From Rubricella aquisinus (GTDB taxonomy: Bacteria; Pseudomonadota; Alphaproteobacteria; Rhodobacterales; Rhodobacteraceae), in NCBI RefSeq assembly GCF_014199445.1, contig NZ_JACIJS010000007.1, positions 186,001 to 250,000 on the forward strand: a stretch of DNA of 64,000 nt, read 5' to 3'. Both the position numbers and the translations under genes were made by a program. Positions 24,519 through 34,420 of the stretch are shown piece by piece. The stretch's first letter is position 1; every line of letters begins with the position of its first letter. Below the pieces are notes generated by a model, which saw nothing but the letters and a program-made list of their open reading frames with translations, ran no database searches and had not been told where the DNA came from.

Positions 24519-25904
24519 TTAACGGTAGCACACGGATTTGGCGGCCTCGACCACCTCATCCGTCGTGACAAGTGCGAGCTTTTCGAGATTTGCGGCATAG
24601 GGCATGGGCACGTCCTTACCGCACAGGTTGATCACCGGTGCATCAAGGTAATCGAACGCGCGCTCCATCACGACGGAGGTGATGTAGTTGCCGACGGAGG
24701 ATTGCGGGAAGCCTTCCTCGACGGTGATCAGACGGTTGGTCTTCATCACAGAACGCAGGATCGCATCCGTGTCCATCGGGCGGATCGTGCGCAGGTCGAT
24801 CACCTCTGCCGAGATGCCGTCCGCCGCCAGTTTCTCCGCCGCTTCAAGGGCATAGGTCATACCGATGCCGAAGGACACGATGGTGACATCCTCGCCCTTG
24901 CGCCATGTGCGCGCCTTGCCAAATGGCACGGTGAAATCGTCGATCTCCGGCACGTCGAAGGATTTGCCGTACATCATTTCGTTCTCAAGGAACACGACCG
25001 GGTTCGGATCGCGCACGGCGGTTTTCAAAAGGCCCTTCGCGTCTGCGGCAGAGTAGGGCATCACGACCTTGAGGCCCGGCACATGGCTGTACCACGCGGC
25101 GTAACATTGCGAATGCTGCGCGCCGACGCGGGACGCAGCCCCGTTCGGGCCACGGAACACGATCGGACAGCCCATCTGACCGCCAGACATATAGAGCGTC
25201 TTGGCCGCAGAGTTGATGATGTGGTCAATCGCCTGCATGGAGAAGTTGAAGGTCATGAATTCCACAATCGGGCGCAAGCCAGCGAAGGCCGCACCCGTTG
25301 CCAGCCCGGCAAAGCCGTGCTCGGTGATCGGGGTGTCCACGACGCGCTTGTCGCCGAATTCATCCAGAAGCCCTTGAGAGATTTTATAAGCGCCCTGATA
25401 TTCGCCCACTTCCTCCCCCATCAGGAACACGTCGCCATCGCGGCGCATTTCCTCGGCCATTGCGTCGCGCAGGGCTTCGCGGATGGTTTGGGTTTTGAAG
25501 GTGGTGCCTTCGGGGTATTCAGGCTCTTCCGGTTCGTCCGCCACTGGCGCGGCGGGCTTAGCCACCACCGGCGCTGCAGAGTGATCCGGCTTTTCTTCCG
25601 CATCGTTGTCCTCTGCGGGCGCGGCGGCTTCTGGCGCGGCATCGGCGGCGGAGGCATCTTCTCCCTCCTCCAGAAGGATCGCGATTGGCTCGTTCACCTT
25701 CACGTTTTCGGTGCCTTCGGGAATGAGGATCTTGCCCATCACGCCTTCATCGACGGCCTCGAATTCCATCGTGGCTTTGTCGGTTTCGATCTCAGCGATC
25801 ACGTCACCGGATTTGATCTCGTCACCCTCTTTCACGTTCCATTTCGCGAGAGTGCCTTCCTCCATCGTCGGGGAAAGAGCGGGCATAAGCAGTTGAATTG
25901 TCAT
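24519..25904 (-). CDS. pdhB: Pyruvate dehydrogenase E1 component, beta subunit with lipoyl domain
   Basis: 461 residues. Residues 1-80 are a lipoyl domain almost identical to that of pdhC ([17 protein letters not shown]), followed by an acidic Ala/Pro linker (about 80-130) and the E1-beta transketolase-like domain ([35 protein letters not shown] onward). A lipoyl domain on E1-beta is a known feature of alphaproteobacterial complexes. Together with pdhA it decarboxylates pyruvate. Confidence 0.97.
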   Translation of the reverse strand: MTIQLLMPALSPTMEEGTLAKWNVKEGDEIKSGDVIAEIETDKATMEFEAVDEGVMGKILIPEGTENVKVNEPIAILLEEGEDASAADAAPEAAAPAEDNDAEEKPDHSAAPVVAKPAAPVADEPEEPEYPEGTTFKTQTIREALRDAMAEEMRRDGDVFLMGEEVGEYQGAYKISQGLLDEFGDKRVVDTPITEHGFAGLATGAAFAGLRPIVEFMTFNFSMQAIDHIINSAAKTLYMSGGQMGCPIVFRGPNGAASRVGAQHSQCYAAWYSHVPGLKVVMPYSAADAKGLLKTAVRDPNPVVFLENEMMYGKSFDVPEIDDFTVPFGKARTWRKGEDVTIVSFGIGMTYALEAAEKLAADGISAEVIDLRTIRPMDTDAILRSVMKTNRLITVEEGFPQSSVGNYITSVVMERAFDYLDAPVINLCGKDVPMPYAANLEKLALVTTDEVVEAAKSVCYR

Positions 25905-25920
25905 GATTTATATCTCCAAT

Positions 25921-26910
25921 TCACGCGTAGATATCGGTGAAGAGTTCGTCCACCGATGGCTCGGGGCTCTCTTGCGCGAATTTCGCGGCGTCGTTGATGA
26001 TCGCCTTGATTTCCTTGTCGATCTCTTTGAGTTCCTCGTCAGAGGCGTGCTTGCCTGTGGTCAGGATCGCCTTGACGGCCTCAATCGGATCACGCTCTTC
26101 GCGCATTTTCTGCACTTCCTCACGGGTCCGGTATTTCGCCGGGTCCGACATGGAGTGGCCGCGATAGCGGTAGGTGTTCACTTCGAGGATATAGGGGCCA
26201 TCGCCCGCGCGGCAGATTTCGACCGCTTTCTGACCAGCAGCCTTGACGGCGAGCACGTCCATCCCGTCCACCGCTTCGCCCTTGATCCCGTAGGCAGCAC
26301 CACGCTCCCAGAAGGATTTGGAATGGGTGGAGCGTTTCACGCTGGTGCCCATGGCGTATTGGTTGTTCTCAATCACAAACACGACGGGCAGGTTCCAGAT
26401 CTCCGCCATGTTGTAGGTCTCATAGACCTGGCCCTGGTTTGCCGCACCGTCCCCGAAATAGGCGAAGGACACGTTGTCATTGCCGCGATACTTGTTCGCG
26501 AAAGCAAGGCCCGCGCCGATGGGCACCTGCGCACCGACGATCCCGTGGCCGCCGTAGAATTCCTTTTCCTTGGAGAACATGTGCATGGAGCCGCCCTTGC
26601 CGCGGGAATATCCGCCCTCGCGACCGGTCAGTTCTGCCATCACGCCTTTCGGGTCCATCCCGCAGGCGAGCATGTGTCCGTGGTCGCGATAGGAGGTGAC
26701 GCGCTGATCGCCCTCTTTCGCGGAGGCTTCCAGCCCGACGACAACCGCTTCCTGACCGATATACAAGTGACAGAAGCCGTTGATCAGGCCCATGCCGTAC
26801 AACTGGCCGGCTTTCTCTTCAAATCGGCGGATCAGGAGCATTTCGCGGTAATAATGCAAAAGCTCCTCTTTCGAGGCGTTGGGCTTTGCGGCCCGCTTCG
26901 CGGTTGCCAT
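25921..26910 (-). CDS. pdhA: Pyruvate dehydrogenase E1 component, alpha subunit
   Basis: 329 residues, thiamine-diphosphate enzyme. The cofactor motif runs from GDGAANQGQVYETYNMA to ENN; GGYSRGKGGSMHMF and the phosphorylation-loop-like YRYRGHSMSDPAKYR are conserved. First gene of pdhABC; pdhB follows after 16 bp. GAGGAAA precedes the ATG and lies at the edge of a leader dyad (26919-26949) that could control access to it. Confidence 0.97.
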   Translation of the reverse strand: MATAKRAAKPNASKEELLHYYREMLLIRRFEEKAGQLYGMGLINGFCHLYIGQEAVVVGLEASAKEGDQRVTSYRDHGHMLACGMDPKGVMAELTGREGGYSRGKGGSMHMFSKEKEFYGGHGIVGAQVPIGAGLAFANKYRGNDNVSFAYFGDGAANQGQVYETYNMAEIWNLPVVFVIENNQYAMGTSVKRSTHSKSFWERGAAYGIKGEAVDGMDVLAVKAAGQKAVEICRAGDGPYILEVNTYRYRGHSMSDPAKYRTREEVQKMREERDPIEAVKAILTTGKHASDEELKEIDKEIKAIINDAAKFAQESPEPSVDELFTDIYA

Positions 26911-26918
26911 GGTGTTTC

Positions 26919-26949
26919 CTCACAATAGTTTGACATCAAACAATGTGAG
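26919..26949 (-). promoter_or_regulatory. Leader dyad ahead of pdhA
   Basis: On the minus strand, CTCACA-tt-GTTTG-atgt-CAAAC-tat-TGTGAG: a 6-bp outer and 5-bp inner stem. The outer 3' arm runs into GAGGAAA, the ribosome binding site of pdhA. It may be an operator, or an RNA hairpin affecting initiation. Confidence 0.4.
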
Positions 26950-27007
26950 TTTAACGTAACGTCAGACGCAATGCTAGCCCCTGCCATATGCCGCAATGGT
27001 CGCAGGG

Positions 27008-27316
27008 TTAGCGGATGATGATCTCATCGGGGCGGATCAGGCCAAGCGTTTCGCGCGCCTGCTCATCCAAAAGGTCCAGATCAAGGTATTGATCCGAAAG
27101 CCGCATGGTCAGGTTTTCAAGCCGCTCCCGCTCCGTCACAAGCAGTGCAAGGTCTTGTTTCAGGACGATTTCCCGCTCCTCAGCGGCCAGCATCCGGGTC
27201 ACGCCGAACGGGCCACGCAGCGCGGCATAGGCAAAGGACAGGATTAACGCCAACGCGCCAAGCGCGAAGAGCGTTTGAATCACCACATGGCCGGAAAAAC
27301 GGCTGCGCACACTCAT
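27008..27316 (-). CDS. ftsB: Septum formation initiator family protein (FtsB-like)
   Basis: 102 residues: a transmembrane helix (about 12-32, IQTLFALGALALILSFAYAAL) followed by a coiled coil (LAAEEREIVLKQDLALLVTERERLENLTMRL) and the DLLDEQARETLGLIRPDEIII tail of FtsB/DivIC proteins. FtsB bridges FtsL and FtsQ in the divisome. The ATG at 27316 is preferred to a frame starting 43 codons earlier. Its place between aldolase and pdhA is common in this group. Confidence 0.92.
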   Translation of the reverse strand: MSVRSRFSGHVVIQTLFALGALALILSFAYAALRGPFGVTRMLAAEEREIVLKQDLALLVTERERLENLTMRLSDQYLDLDLLDEQARETLGLIRPDEIIIR

Positions 27317-27407
27317 CTCTTTTGCCTCAAAAGCCGGACCCTCTCGCGGGGTGCCGTGCGCGGGCAGTGTGCCATAAGTGATTCGCCATGGGAATCCCCC
27401 TTCGATA

Positions 27408-27441
27408 TGAAAAACGCCCCGAAGCTGAACTTCGAGGCGTT
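27408..27441 (-). terminator. Intrinsic terminator after the aldolase gene
   Basis: Minus strand AACGCCTCGAAG-TTCAG-CTTCGGGGCGTT: a 12-bp stem with one T-G pair, then a T-run (A-run at about 27409-27412). Confidence 0.85.
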
Positions 27442-27466
27442 TCAACAGCTTAACCTGAGTTATGGA

Positions 27467-28396
27467 TCAGGCTTTACCTTTGTAGATATCCACGAGCTTG
27501 CCCAGCATATCGAGCGCATCCTCACGCGACCGCTGGAAGGTGTTGCGCCCGATGATGGAGCCGTTGCCGCCTCCGTCACGGATCGCGCGCGCATCGTCAT
27601 AGACGCTGTCGGCCCCTTTCTTCGCCCCGCCGGAGAACACGATCAGGCGCTTGCCGTCGAACGCGGATTGCACGCAATGCTTCACGCGCGCAGCTTGCGT
27701 TGCGATGTCGATCTCCTGCTCCTCATAGACCTTCTTCGCCTCGGGCAGCATCAGGTGATCGGTGCCAAGCTTGATCTTGATGATATGCGCACCGAGAAGC
27801 GCGGCCATGTGAGCGGCATAGGCGGCCACGTCGATGGCGGTTTCGCCATCTTTCGTCACGCCTTCACCGCGCGGATAGGACCACATTACGGTGGCCACAC
27901 CCTTCGATGCGGCTTCTTTGCGCATCTCGACAATCTCTTCCATCATATCGACGGCCATGTCGGAGCCGGGATAGATCGTGAAGCCGATGGCCGAGCAGCC
28001 AAGGCGCAGCGCATCGTCCACCGATGCGGTCACGGCCTGGTTCTTTCCAGCCGTGCCGGACATCAGCGAGTTGGCGGAGTTGACCTTCAGGATCGTCGGG
28101 ATCTGCCCGGCGAAGGTGTCAGCGCCCGCTTCAAGCGGCCCAAGCGGTGCGGCATAGGCATTCAGTCCCGCATCAATCGCCATCTGGTAGTGGTAATGCG
28201 GATCATACGCTGCCGGATTGGGGGCAAAGCTGCGCGCGGGTCCGTGCTCGAACCCCTGATCGACGGGGAGGATGATCATCTTGCCAGTGCCAGCCAGCTT
28301 GCCTTGCATCATCATGCGGCAAAGCTGTGCTTTCACGCCGGGTGTTTCGCCTTCGTAATTCGCAAGGATATTGCGAACGGTACGGGTCGCTTTCAT
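27467..28396 (-). CDS. fbaB: Class I fructose-bisphosphate aldolase (DhnA/FbaB type)
   Basis: Cleaves fructose 1,6-bisphosphate (or makes it). 309 residues, DeoC/LacD-like TIM barrel: ILPVDQGFEHGPARSFAPNPAAYDP at the start, HIIKIKLGTDH with a lysine in the Schiff-base region, and RLIVFSGGAKK near the end for phosphate binding. It lies behind pgk but each gene has its own terminator. Confidence 0.93.
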   Translation of the reverse strand: MKATRTVRNILANYEGETPGVKAQLCRMMMQGKLAGTGKMIILPVDQGFEHGPARSFAPNPAAYDPHYHYQMAIDAGLNAYAAPLGPLEAGADTFAGQIPTILKVNSANSLMSGTAGKNQAVTASVDDALRLGCSAIGFTIYPGSDMAVDMMEEIVEMRKEAASKGVATVMWSYPRGEGVTKDGETAIDVAAYAAHMAALLGAHIIKIKLGTDHLMLPEAKKVYEEQEIDIATQAARVKHCVQSAFDGKRLIVFSGGAKKGADSVYDDARAIRDGGGNGSIIGRNTFQRSREDALDMLGKLVDIYKGKA

Positions 28397-28532
28397 GGTT
28401 TTATGTCCTTTGGGCCAAAAAGGGATAAGTGCCGTTGGGGTACCGTGTGGGCTTGTGAGCGGTCAACCCACCTGACGGAATGCAACCGGTTTGGAAGCGC
28501 AGGAAAAAGCGTCGCAGGCAAGGATTTGCCGC

Positions 28533-28569
28533 AAAAACGCAAAACGCGCCGCGAGGGTGCGCGGCGCGT
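28533..28569 (-). terminator. Intrinsic terminator after pgk
   Basis: Minus strand ACGCGCCGCG-CACCCT-CGCGGCGCGT, a perfect 10-bp stem, followed by TTTGCGTTTTT. It lies between pgk and the aldolase gene, so the two need separate promoters or read-through. Confidence 0.88.
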
Positions 28570-28589
28570 TGCAGAAATCTGGGTTTCGA

Positions 28590-29768
28590 TCACCGGGTCA
28601 GGACTGCCACACCGGGCAGGGTTTTGCCTTCCAGCCATTCAAGGAACGCGCCCCCGGCGGAACTGATATAGCTGAACTGATCCGCCACCCCGGCCATGTT
28701 GAGCGCAGACACCGTATCGCCGCCCCCCGCAACGGATGTGAGCTTGCCCGCTTCGGTCAGCTTGCCTGCTGCCCGCGCCGCCGCGAAGGTCGCGGTGCCA
28801 AAGGGTTCGATCTCGAACGCGCCAAGGGGGCCGTTCCAGACCAGCGCCTTGCATGTGCCAAACAGAGCCTCGATATGGGCGACAGCCTCCGGCCCCGCGT
28901 CAAGGATCATCATATCCTCGGGGCAGGCATCGGCAGGCACCACACGGTTTTCAGCGCCCGCCTTGAACTCCGCCGCGATGACCACGTCTTTCGGCAGATG
29001 CAGGGTGCATCCCGCACCTTCAGCCTTTGCCATCACATCCCGCGCGGTGTCGAGCATGTCGTATTCACAAAGCGATTTGCCAACCCCGATGCCCTGCGCG
29101 GCAAGGAACGTGTTGGCCATGCCGCCCCCGATCACGATGTGATCCATCCGGGTGATGAGATTGCCCAAAAGATCAAGCTTGGTCGAAACCTTGGCCCCGC
29201 CGACCACGGCGCAAACGGGCGGGGTCGGGTTGGCGAGCACAGCTTCAAGCGCGCCCAACTCCTCCGCCATCAAGAGACCGGCGAAAGAGGGCAGGTGGTG
29301 GCCGACCCCTTCGGTGGAGGCGTGGGCCCGATGCGCGGCGGAGAATGCATCATTGCAAAACACATCCCCAAGAGAGGCGAGAAAGCCCGCCATCTGCGGA
29401 TCATTCGCCTCTTCCATCGCGGAAAACCGGGTGTTTTCAACGAGGATGACGGTGCCGTCGGGTGTCGCGTCAATCGCGTCGCGGCTTGGCCGCTCCATGA
29501 AGGTGACGGAGTGGCCCGTGTGCCGCTCCAGTGCGGGCACCAGAAAGCGCAGCGACATCTCCGGTACGACCTTGCCCTTGGGCCGCCCGAAATGGGACAG
29601 GATCACGGGCTTCCCGCCTGCCGCGACGATCGCCTTTACCGTGGGGGCGGCGCGAATGATCCGCGTCTCATCGGTGATCCGATCGCCATCAGTGGGCACG
29701 TTCAGATCAAGCCGGGTCAATACGACCTTTCCCGCCAGATCCATATCGCTCAGGGTTTTCCAGCTCAT
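28590..29768 (-). CDS. pgk: Phosphoglycerate kinase
   Basis: 392 residues, normal length. Substrate motif [23 protein letters not shown] at the N-terminus, HFGRPKGK, then [14 protein letters not shown] and the nucleotide-binding [13 protein letters not shown] and [10 protein letters not shown]. Transfers phosphate between 1,3-bisphosphoglycerate and ADP. A 47-residue membrane protein gene stands immediately upstream on the same strand. Confidence 0.98.
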   Translation of the reverse strand: MSWKTLSDMDLAGKVVLTRLDLNVPTDGDRITDETRIIRAAPTVKAIVAAGGKPVILSHFGRPKGKVVPEMSLRFLVPALERHTGHSVTFMERPSRDAIDATPDGTVILVENTRFSAMEEANDPQMAGFLASLGDVFCNDAFSAAHRAHASTEGVGHHLPSFAGLLMAEELGALEAVLANPTPPVCAVVGGAKVSTKLDLLGNLITRMDHIVIGGGMANTFLAAQGIGVGKSLCEYDMLDTARDVMAKAEGAGCTLHLPKDVVIAAEFKAGAENRVVPADACPEDMMILDAGPEAVAHIEALFGTCKALVWNGPLGAFEIEPFGTATFAAARAAGKLTEAGKLTSVAGGGDTVSALNMAGVADQFSYISSAGGAFLEWLEGKTLPGVAVLTR

Positions 29769-29786
29769 GCGCTTATCCTTTTTCGG

Positions 29787-29930
29787 TTACCGCCAAAAGG
29801 CGAGCCAGTTCATCAGAAGGATGAGTTGCTTCATGAACCAGATGACCAAATCCCATTCGAAATAGAAATGATCCGCCGCGAGAACGGCGAGGATGATCCC
29901 TCCGATCCAAAGCGCGGCTGAGGTGTTCAT
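29787..29930 (-). CDS. Small membrane protein upstream of pgk (47 residues)
   Basis: MNTSAALWIGGIILAVLAAD begins one hydrophobic helix (about 5-19), then an aromatic stretch HFYFEWDLVIWF and a second hydrophobic part ending NWLAFWR. AGGAGCC stands eight bases before the ATG. The gene is 18 bp ahead of pgk on the same strand and is probably co-transcribed. Similar tiny proteins with a WLAFWR-like end occur next to glycolytic genes in Rhodobacteraceae, where they are sometimes mislabelled as glyceraldehyde-3-phosphate dehydrogenase (recollection). Function unknown. Confidence 0.75.
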   Translation of the reverse strand: MNTSAALWIGGIILAVLAADHFYFEWDLVIWFMKQLILLMNWLAFWR

Positions 29931-29996
29931 GATGGCTCCTGCGATCCAAAACTCAGCCCGTCTATAACGGGGCTTGCCGGGTTTTGGTAGCGCGGA

Positions 29997-30569
29997 TCAG
30001 CAGTCCGGCGGCAGATCGGCAAGGTGACCGATCAGGTCATAGCTGAGCGTCACCGTGTCGCCCACGGCGATCAGGCGCGACACCCCGCCCTGACCAATGC
30101 CGAATTCCTTGAACGCCATTTCCATCTGCCCAATGGCGCGCAGGCAGGTGCCGGTCTGCTCCAGCGTGAATTCAGGGGTGAAGGCAAATGCGTTGCCCTT
30201 GATCGTGAGGATACCATCGGCCTGCATGGTCTGCCCGTCGATCACGCGCAGCGCGTTGAGCGTGAAGGTGGCCTGCGGATGGGCCTGCGTGTGGAACCAA
30301 TCCTCGGTCTTGGCAAAGGCCGTGCGCACGAAATCCTGCAACACAACGGTTTCGGTGCGAACCGCTACTTCCACATCGGAGCCGTCCTCGGGGCTTGCGG
30401 GATCGAAAAACGCGCGGCCAGTAATATCCGGGAAATGCCCGTCAAACGGCACGTTGTTCTCCGTGTAGGTAAAAGTGATCGTGCTGCGCGCAGGGTCAAG
30501 CCGCCATTCGGCTGCCGTCGTGGGCAGGGTGGTCAGCAGAAAGAGAAGTGCCGTGAATAGCCGTGTCAT
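29997..30569 (-). CDS. YceI family periplasmic protein
   Basis: 190 residues with a signal peptide (1-20, ending TTAA before EWRLDP). The lipocalin-like YceI domain follows: WRLDPARSTITFTYTENNVPFDGHFPDITGRAFFDP, then DWFHTQAHPQATFTL and EFTLEQTGTCLRAIGQMEMAFKEFGIGQ. Proteins of this family bind isoprenoid-type lipids in the periplasm; the ligand here is unknown. Two cysteines, one at the extreme C-terminus, could form a disulfide. Confidence 0.92.
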   Translation of the reverse strand: MTRLFTALLFLLTTLPTTAAEWRLDPARSTITFTYTENNVPFDGHFPDITGRAFFDPASPEDGSDVEVAVRTETVVLQDFVRTAFAKTEDWFHTQAHPQATFTLNALRVIDGQTMQADGILTIKGNAFAFTPEFTLEQTGTCLRAIGQMEMAFKEFGIGQGGVSRLIAVGDTVTLSYDLIGHLADLPPDC

Positions 30570-30658
30570 GTCGTGCCCCTTTCGAAGGAATGTAGGGCAA
30601 TAACGGGTCAGGGCATGGTTTTATTCACTCATTTCCGCGTGAGCCGCATGGGGCGCCT

Positions 30659-30691
30659 CAAACAAAACGCGCCCGCGGATCAGGCGGGCGC
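30659..30691 (-). terminator. Intrinsic terminator after transketolase
   Basis: Minus strand GCGCCCGC-CTGATCC-GCGGGCGC, an 8-bp GC stem, followed by GTTTTGTTTG. Confidence 0.82.
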
Positions 30692-30718
30692 GGTCTGGTG
30701 TTCGGGATAGATCAGGCG

Positions 30719-32731
30719 TCAGAGCAGGCTCTTGACCTTGGCCGCGACGGCTTCTGCCGTGATGCCAAAATGCTGGTAGAGTTCCTGATAGGGGGCGGAC
30801 GCGCCGAAGCTGTCCATGCCCACGAACCCGGCCTTTTTCCAGTTGCCCCGCTCCGCGCAAAGCCAGCGATCCCAGCCCTGCTGCACGGCGGCTTCAACGC
30901 CCACACGCACCGGCCCTGCGGGCAGCACGCGGCGGCGATAGGCTTCGTCTTGGGCGGCAAACAACTCCATCGACGGCATGGACACGACGCGGGTGCCGAT
31001 CCCTTCGGCTTCCAAGAGGGCTTTCGCGGCCATCGCGATTTCAACTTCGGAGCCAGTGGCGATCAGGATCGCGCGGCGCTTGCCATCCGCATCGGCCAGC
31101 ACATAAGCCCCCTGTTCGCAGAGGTTCTTCGTCTTATGCTCGGTCCGCACGGTGGCGAGGTTTTGCCGGGTCAGCGCCAATACCGTCGGCCCCTCCGACG
31201 TCACCGCGATTTCCCAGGCTTCTGCCGTCTCCACCGCATCAGCGGGGCGGATGACGCGCAGGTTCGGGATCGCGCGCAGCGCGGCCAGATGCTCGACGGG
31301 CTGGTGGGTCGGGCCATCTTCGCCAAGCCCGATGGAATCGTGGGTCATCACATACACAACCCGCTGGTTCATCAGCGCAGACAGGCGGATCGCCGGGCGC
31401 GCGTAATCGGTGAACACCATGAACGTCCCACCATAGGGCAGCACACCGCCATGCAGCGCCATGCCGTTCATCGCGGAGGCCATGCCATGCTCACGAATAC
31501 CGTAAGAGACGTGGCGGCCCGCGCGATTGTCCGCGTCAAACGTGCCCAAATCCTTGGTCAGCGTGTTGTTGGACCCGGTCAGATCGGCAGACCCACCCAG
31601 CGTTTCTGGCATGATCGGATTGATCACGGCGAGCGTGTTCTCGGACGCTTTGCGCGTGGCCACGCTCGGCGCGGCTTCGGAGATGGATTTCTTCAGCGCC
31701 TTGATCGTGGCGGAAAGCTTCTTCGGGGCGTCTCCGGCGATCTGACGGGCAAATTCGGCCTGCTTTGCGCCCGAAAGGGTGGCAAGGCGTGCTTCCCATG
31801 CTTCACGCTCCGCCGCGCCGCGCGCACCAGTGGCGCGCCAGCTCTCCACGATGTCGGCGGGGATGTCGAACGGACCATTCTCCCAGCCATAGGCCGCGCG
31901 GGTATCCGCGATCAGTTGATCATCCGTCAGCGCACCATGACCTTTGGACGTGTCCTGCGCGCTGGAACCGATTGCGATATGGGTGGAGCAGGCGATCATC
32001 GAGGGCAGCGGAGATTTCTTTGCCGCCGTGATCGCCGCGTCAACCGCCTCCGGGTCATGCCCGTCGCAGGAGAACACGGACCAGCCAGATGCCTCGAACC
32101 GCGCCATCTGATCGGTCACGTCGGAGATGCTGACCTTCCCGTCGATGGTGATGCCGTTATTGTCCCACAGGACGATCAGCTTGCCCAACTGCTGTTTGCC
32201 GGCAAGTCCGATGGCCTCTTGGCTCACGCCTTCCATCAGGCAGCCATCGCCCGCGATGACATAGGTGTGGTGATCCACGACCTTCTTGCCGAACCGCGCC
32301 TGCAAGGACTGCTCCGCCATCGCAAAGCCGACCGCGTTGGCGATGCCCTGACCAAGCGGGCCGGTGGTCGTCTCGATCCCTTTGGCGTGGCCGAATTCAG
32401 GGTGACCCGCCGTTTTCGCGCCAAGCTGGCGGAAGTTGCGGATCTGATCCATCGTCATGTCCTGATAGCCCGTAAGGTGCAAAAGGCCATAGATCAGCAT
32501 GGAGCCGTGACCGGCACTCAGGATGAACCGGTCGCGATCGGCCCAATCGGGGGTGCTTGCATCGAATTTGAGATGCTTTTCAAACAGCACCGTCGCCACA
32601 TCCGCCATGCCCATCGGCATGCCCGAATGCCCGGAATTTGCCGCCTTCACCGCATCAAGGGCGAGCACGCGCAGGGCGGTCGCTTTGCGGAAATGGTCAG
32701 GATGACGGGTGCGGAGATCGGCGATATTCAT
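30719..32731 (-). CDS. tkt: Transketolase
   Basis: Moves two-carbon ketol units in the pentose phosphate pathway. 670 residues: [26 protein letters not shown] at the start, the thiamine-diphosphate motif [32 protein letters not shown], and [22 protein letters not shown] in the central domain. ATG 32731 ([17 protein letters not shown]) has AAGGGA upstream; a frame 27 codons longer lacks family similarity. It shares this region with aldolase and pgk. Confidence 0.98.
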   Translation of the reverse strand: MNIADLRTRHPDHFRKATALRVLALDAVKAANSGHSGMPMGMADVATVLFEKHLKFDASTPDWADRDRFILSAGHGSMLIYGLLHLTGYQDMTMDQIRNFRQLGAKTAGHPEFGHAKGIETTTGPLGQGIANAVGFAMAEQSLQARFGKKVVDHHTYVIAGDGCLMEGVSQEAIGLAGKQQLGKLIVLWDNNGITIDGKVSISDVTDQMARFEASGWSVFSCDGHDPEAVDAAITAAKKSPLPSMIACSTHIAIGSSAQDTSKGHGALTDDQLIADTRAAYGWENGPFDIPADIVESWRATGARGAAEREAWEARLATLSGAKQAEFARQIAGDAPKKLSATIKALKKSISEAAPSVATRKASENTLAVINPIMPETLGGSADLTGSNNTLTKDLGTFDADNRAGRHVSYGIREHGMASAMNGMALHGGVLPYGGTFMVFTDYARPAIRLSALMNQRVVYVMTHDSIGLGEDGPTHQPVEHLAALRAIPNLRVIRPADAVETAEAWEIAVTSEGPTVLALTRQNLATVRTEHKTKNLCEQGAYVLADADGKRRAILIATGSEVEIAMAAKALLEAEGIGTRVVSMPSMELFAAQDEAYRRRVLPAGPVRVGVEAAVQQGWDRWLCAERGNWKKAGFVGMDSFGASAPYQELYQHFGITAEAVAAKVKSLL

Positions 32732-32949
32732 GAAGACGTCCCTTTGTGAGGCGGTGAGATGCCCGTTTGCGGCCATTTGCGCCCTCAATACCCGCTCAGG
32801 ACCGCTCGTCAAGCATATGTGGCTTGATTAGCACCTCTTCTCGGGCGACACTGCGCCGGAGCAGAGGGTGAGGGGAAAATCCCGCGTGCCACAGACGCAC
32901 AACCCGACAAAACGAGGCAACCCGACTGTATGAGAAGGGGATAACAGGC

Positions 32950-33195
32950 ATGAGTGATCTCGACGCATTGGAAGAGCGGATCGGTGCGGCCATGGGCCGG
33001 ATCAAGGCCGCCGTGGATGAGGCCCGCGCGGCCCCGAAAGAAGACCCAGCCGCCCTGCGCCGGGCCGAGCGGATCAATGAGGCGCTTCGCAATCGCTTGA
33101 AAGAGGCCGAGCGCAAGCGCGAGGCCGATGTCGCACAGCTCGACGATCTGATTTCGCAATTGCGCCCATTGGTCGAGGAGGGCGAACATGCCTGA
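32950..33195 (+). CDS. Coiled-coil protein ahead of zapA
   Basis: 81 residues, almost entirely charged helix: LDALEERIGAAMGRIKAAVDEARA then AERINEALRNRLKEAERKREADVAQLDDLISQLRPLVEEGEHA. No known enzyme motif. It overlaps zapA by eight bases, so the products are coupled and may interact; a ZapB-like or structural role in division is an inference from context and coiled-coil character only. Confidence 0.85.
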   Translation: MSDLDALEERIGAAMGRIKAAVDEARAAPKEDPAALRRAERINEALRNRLKEAERKREADVAQLDDLISQLRPLVEEGEHA

Positions 33196-33613
33196 GAAGG
33201 AAATCACAATCGGCGGGCGCGGCTATCGTGTGGCGTTTGACGATGGGCAAGAGGCCGCGCTTGATACGGCGGCTGGATATCTCGACGGTCAGGCCCGCAC
33301 GCTTTTGGCCGCGGTCGGGCAAATTCCTGAAAGCCGGATGCTCCTGATGTCGGGGCTGATGCTGGCCGATCAGATGCTCGAACACGCCAAAGAGATGAAG
33401 GCGCTGGAGGAGAAAATCCGCGCCACCGAATTGCGCGCCGAACGGGCCGAAGCCGAAGCCGCGAAAATTACCCCGGCCGCCGCCGCACCCTCAGAGCCGG
33501 AGCCGCAATCTGCCCTGTTTGACGAGGAAGGGGAGCGCAGCGCGCGCGAGCTATTGGAGCAGATGGTGCTGGAGCTTGAAGCGCTGGCCGACGATCTGGA
33601 AGCGGTGGATTAA
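33188..33613 (+). CDS. zapA: Cell division protein ZapA
   Basis: 141 residues. The N-terminal ZapA domain (EITIGGRGYRVAFDDGQEAALDTAAGYLDGQARTLL, LMSGLMLADQMLE) binds FtsZ and bundles its filaments; a coiled coil follows (KALEEKIRATELRAERAEAEAAK), then a Pro/Ala linker and a C-terminal acidic helix. Longer than the E. coli protein (109) because of that extension, as usual in alphaproteobacteria. Confidence 0.93.
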   Translation: MPEKEITIGGRGYRVAFDDGQEAALDTAAGYLDGQARTLLAAVGQIPESRMLLMSGLMLADQMLEHAKEMKALEEKIRATELRAERAEAEAAKITPAAAAPSEPEPQSALFDEEGERSARELLEQMVLELEALADDLEAVD

Positions 33614-33642
33614 GCGTTCAAGGCAAACATCGTGCACGACGT

Positions 33643-33672
33643 AAAAAGGCAGGGCCATGGCCCTGCCTTTTT
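33643..33672. terminator. Bidirectional terminator between zapA and grxD
   Basis: A 30-bp perfect palindrome, AAAAAGGCAGGGCCA plus its complement, giving GGCAGGGCC-AT-GGCCCTGCC-type stems with five or more Ts on both strands. It serves both convergent genes. Confidence 0.92.
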
Positions 33673-33693
33673 GGTTCCGACCGGGGTCACGGC

Positions 33694-34059
33694 TTACTTG
33701 TTCGACTCACGGATTTTGTCTGCAGCTTCCTTGCTGAACGCCACGCCGTTTTCTTCAAGCAGCGTGTCAAGCTCACCCGAGAGCGTCATTTCCGTGATGA
33801 TATCGCAGCCGCCCACGAACTCCCCCTTCACATAAAGCTGCGGGATGGTCGGCCAGTCGGAGAATTCCTTGATCCCGTTGCGGATCGCCTCATCGGCCAG
33901 CACGTTCACGTCCTTATACTCCACACCCATATAGTTGAGCACACCCGCCACGCGGGAGGAAAAGCCGCATTGCGGCATGGAGGACGTGCCCTTCATGAAC
34001 AGCACGACGTCGTTATTGGTGATGTCGGATTTGATCGCGTCAAATGCGGGATTGGTCAT
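33694..34059 (-). CDS. grxD: Monothiol glutaredoxin (Grx4/GrxD type)
   Basis: 121 residues with the CGFS active site in MPQCGFSSR, the WPTIPQLYV cis-Pro segment and GGCDIITEM for glutathione binding. CGFS glutaredoxins carry and deliver [2Fe-2S] clusters and work with BolA proteins; a bolA-like gene lies two genes upstream on the same strand. ATG 34059 is used because it gives the family start; the frame continues 28 codons upstream without similarity. Confidence 0.96.
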   Translation of the reverse strand: MTNPAFDAIKSDITNNDVVLFMKGTSSMPQCGFSSRVAGVLNYMGVEYKDVNVLADEAIRNGIKEFSDWPTIPQLYVKGEFVGGCDIITEMTLSGELDTLLEENGVAFSKEAADKIRESNK

Positions 34060-34096
34060 TGGTTCTATCCTTTTCGTATCGGGCGATGGCCCGGCG

Positions 34097-34420
34097 TTAT
34101 TTCTGGCTGTTTTTGGGTACGAACAGCTTGTTATAGGCGTCACGGTCGCGGGTGATGCGTGAGGGGATCACCTGCCAGCGGCCACCCACACCATGCATCA
34201 TGCCCTGAACGCCGCCCTGTGCGGTGGCGCGCATCTGCCGCTCCATTGCTTCCTGCATTTCGTCAGACAGGTTCTGATCGGTCGCATCGCGGCCATTGTC
34301 GCCGCCGAACTGCTGCCCGAGTGTTTTGCGCGGCGCGTTGCGTTTGAGGACCATCTCCACGGTGATGCCAGCAGCAAAAAGCGCGCCAATCGTCAGGAGC
34401 ACGATCCAAAGGGTGCTCAT
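34097..34420 (-). CDS. Small membrane-anchored hypothetical protein between bolA and grxD
   Basis: 107 residues: one N-terminal membrane helix (about 4-22, [22 protein letters not shown]), then a hydrophilic part with an acidic helix ([16 protein letters not shown]), a Gly-rich turn and [23 protein letters not shown]. Its ATG overlaps the bolA stop (ATGA). Position between bolA and grxD is conserved in related genomes as far as recalled; function unknown. Confidence 0.85.
   Translation of the reverse strand: MSTLWIVLLTIGALFAAGITVEMVLKRNAPRKTLGQQFGGDNGRDATDQNLSDEMQEAMERQMRATAQGGVQGMMHGVGGRWQVIPSRITRDRDAYNKLFVPKNSQK

Noticed and set aside
23220-25940. A 906-codon open frame on the plus strand across pdhB and pdhC
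   Set aside because: It is antisense to two clear enzymes; long opposite frames are expected at this GC content and the translation has no family features.
33613-33694. 6S RNA (ssrS) next to zapA
   Set aside because: Only 80 bases separate zapA and grxD, filled by a bidirectional terminator.
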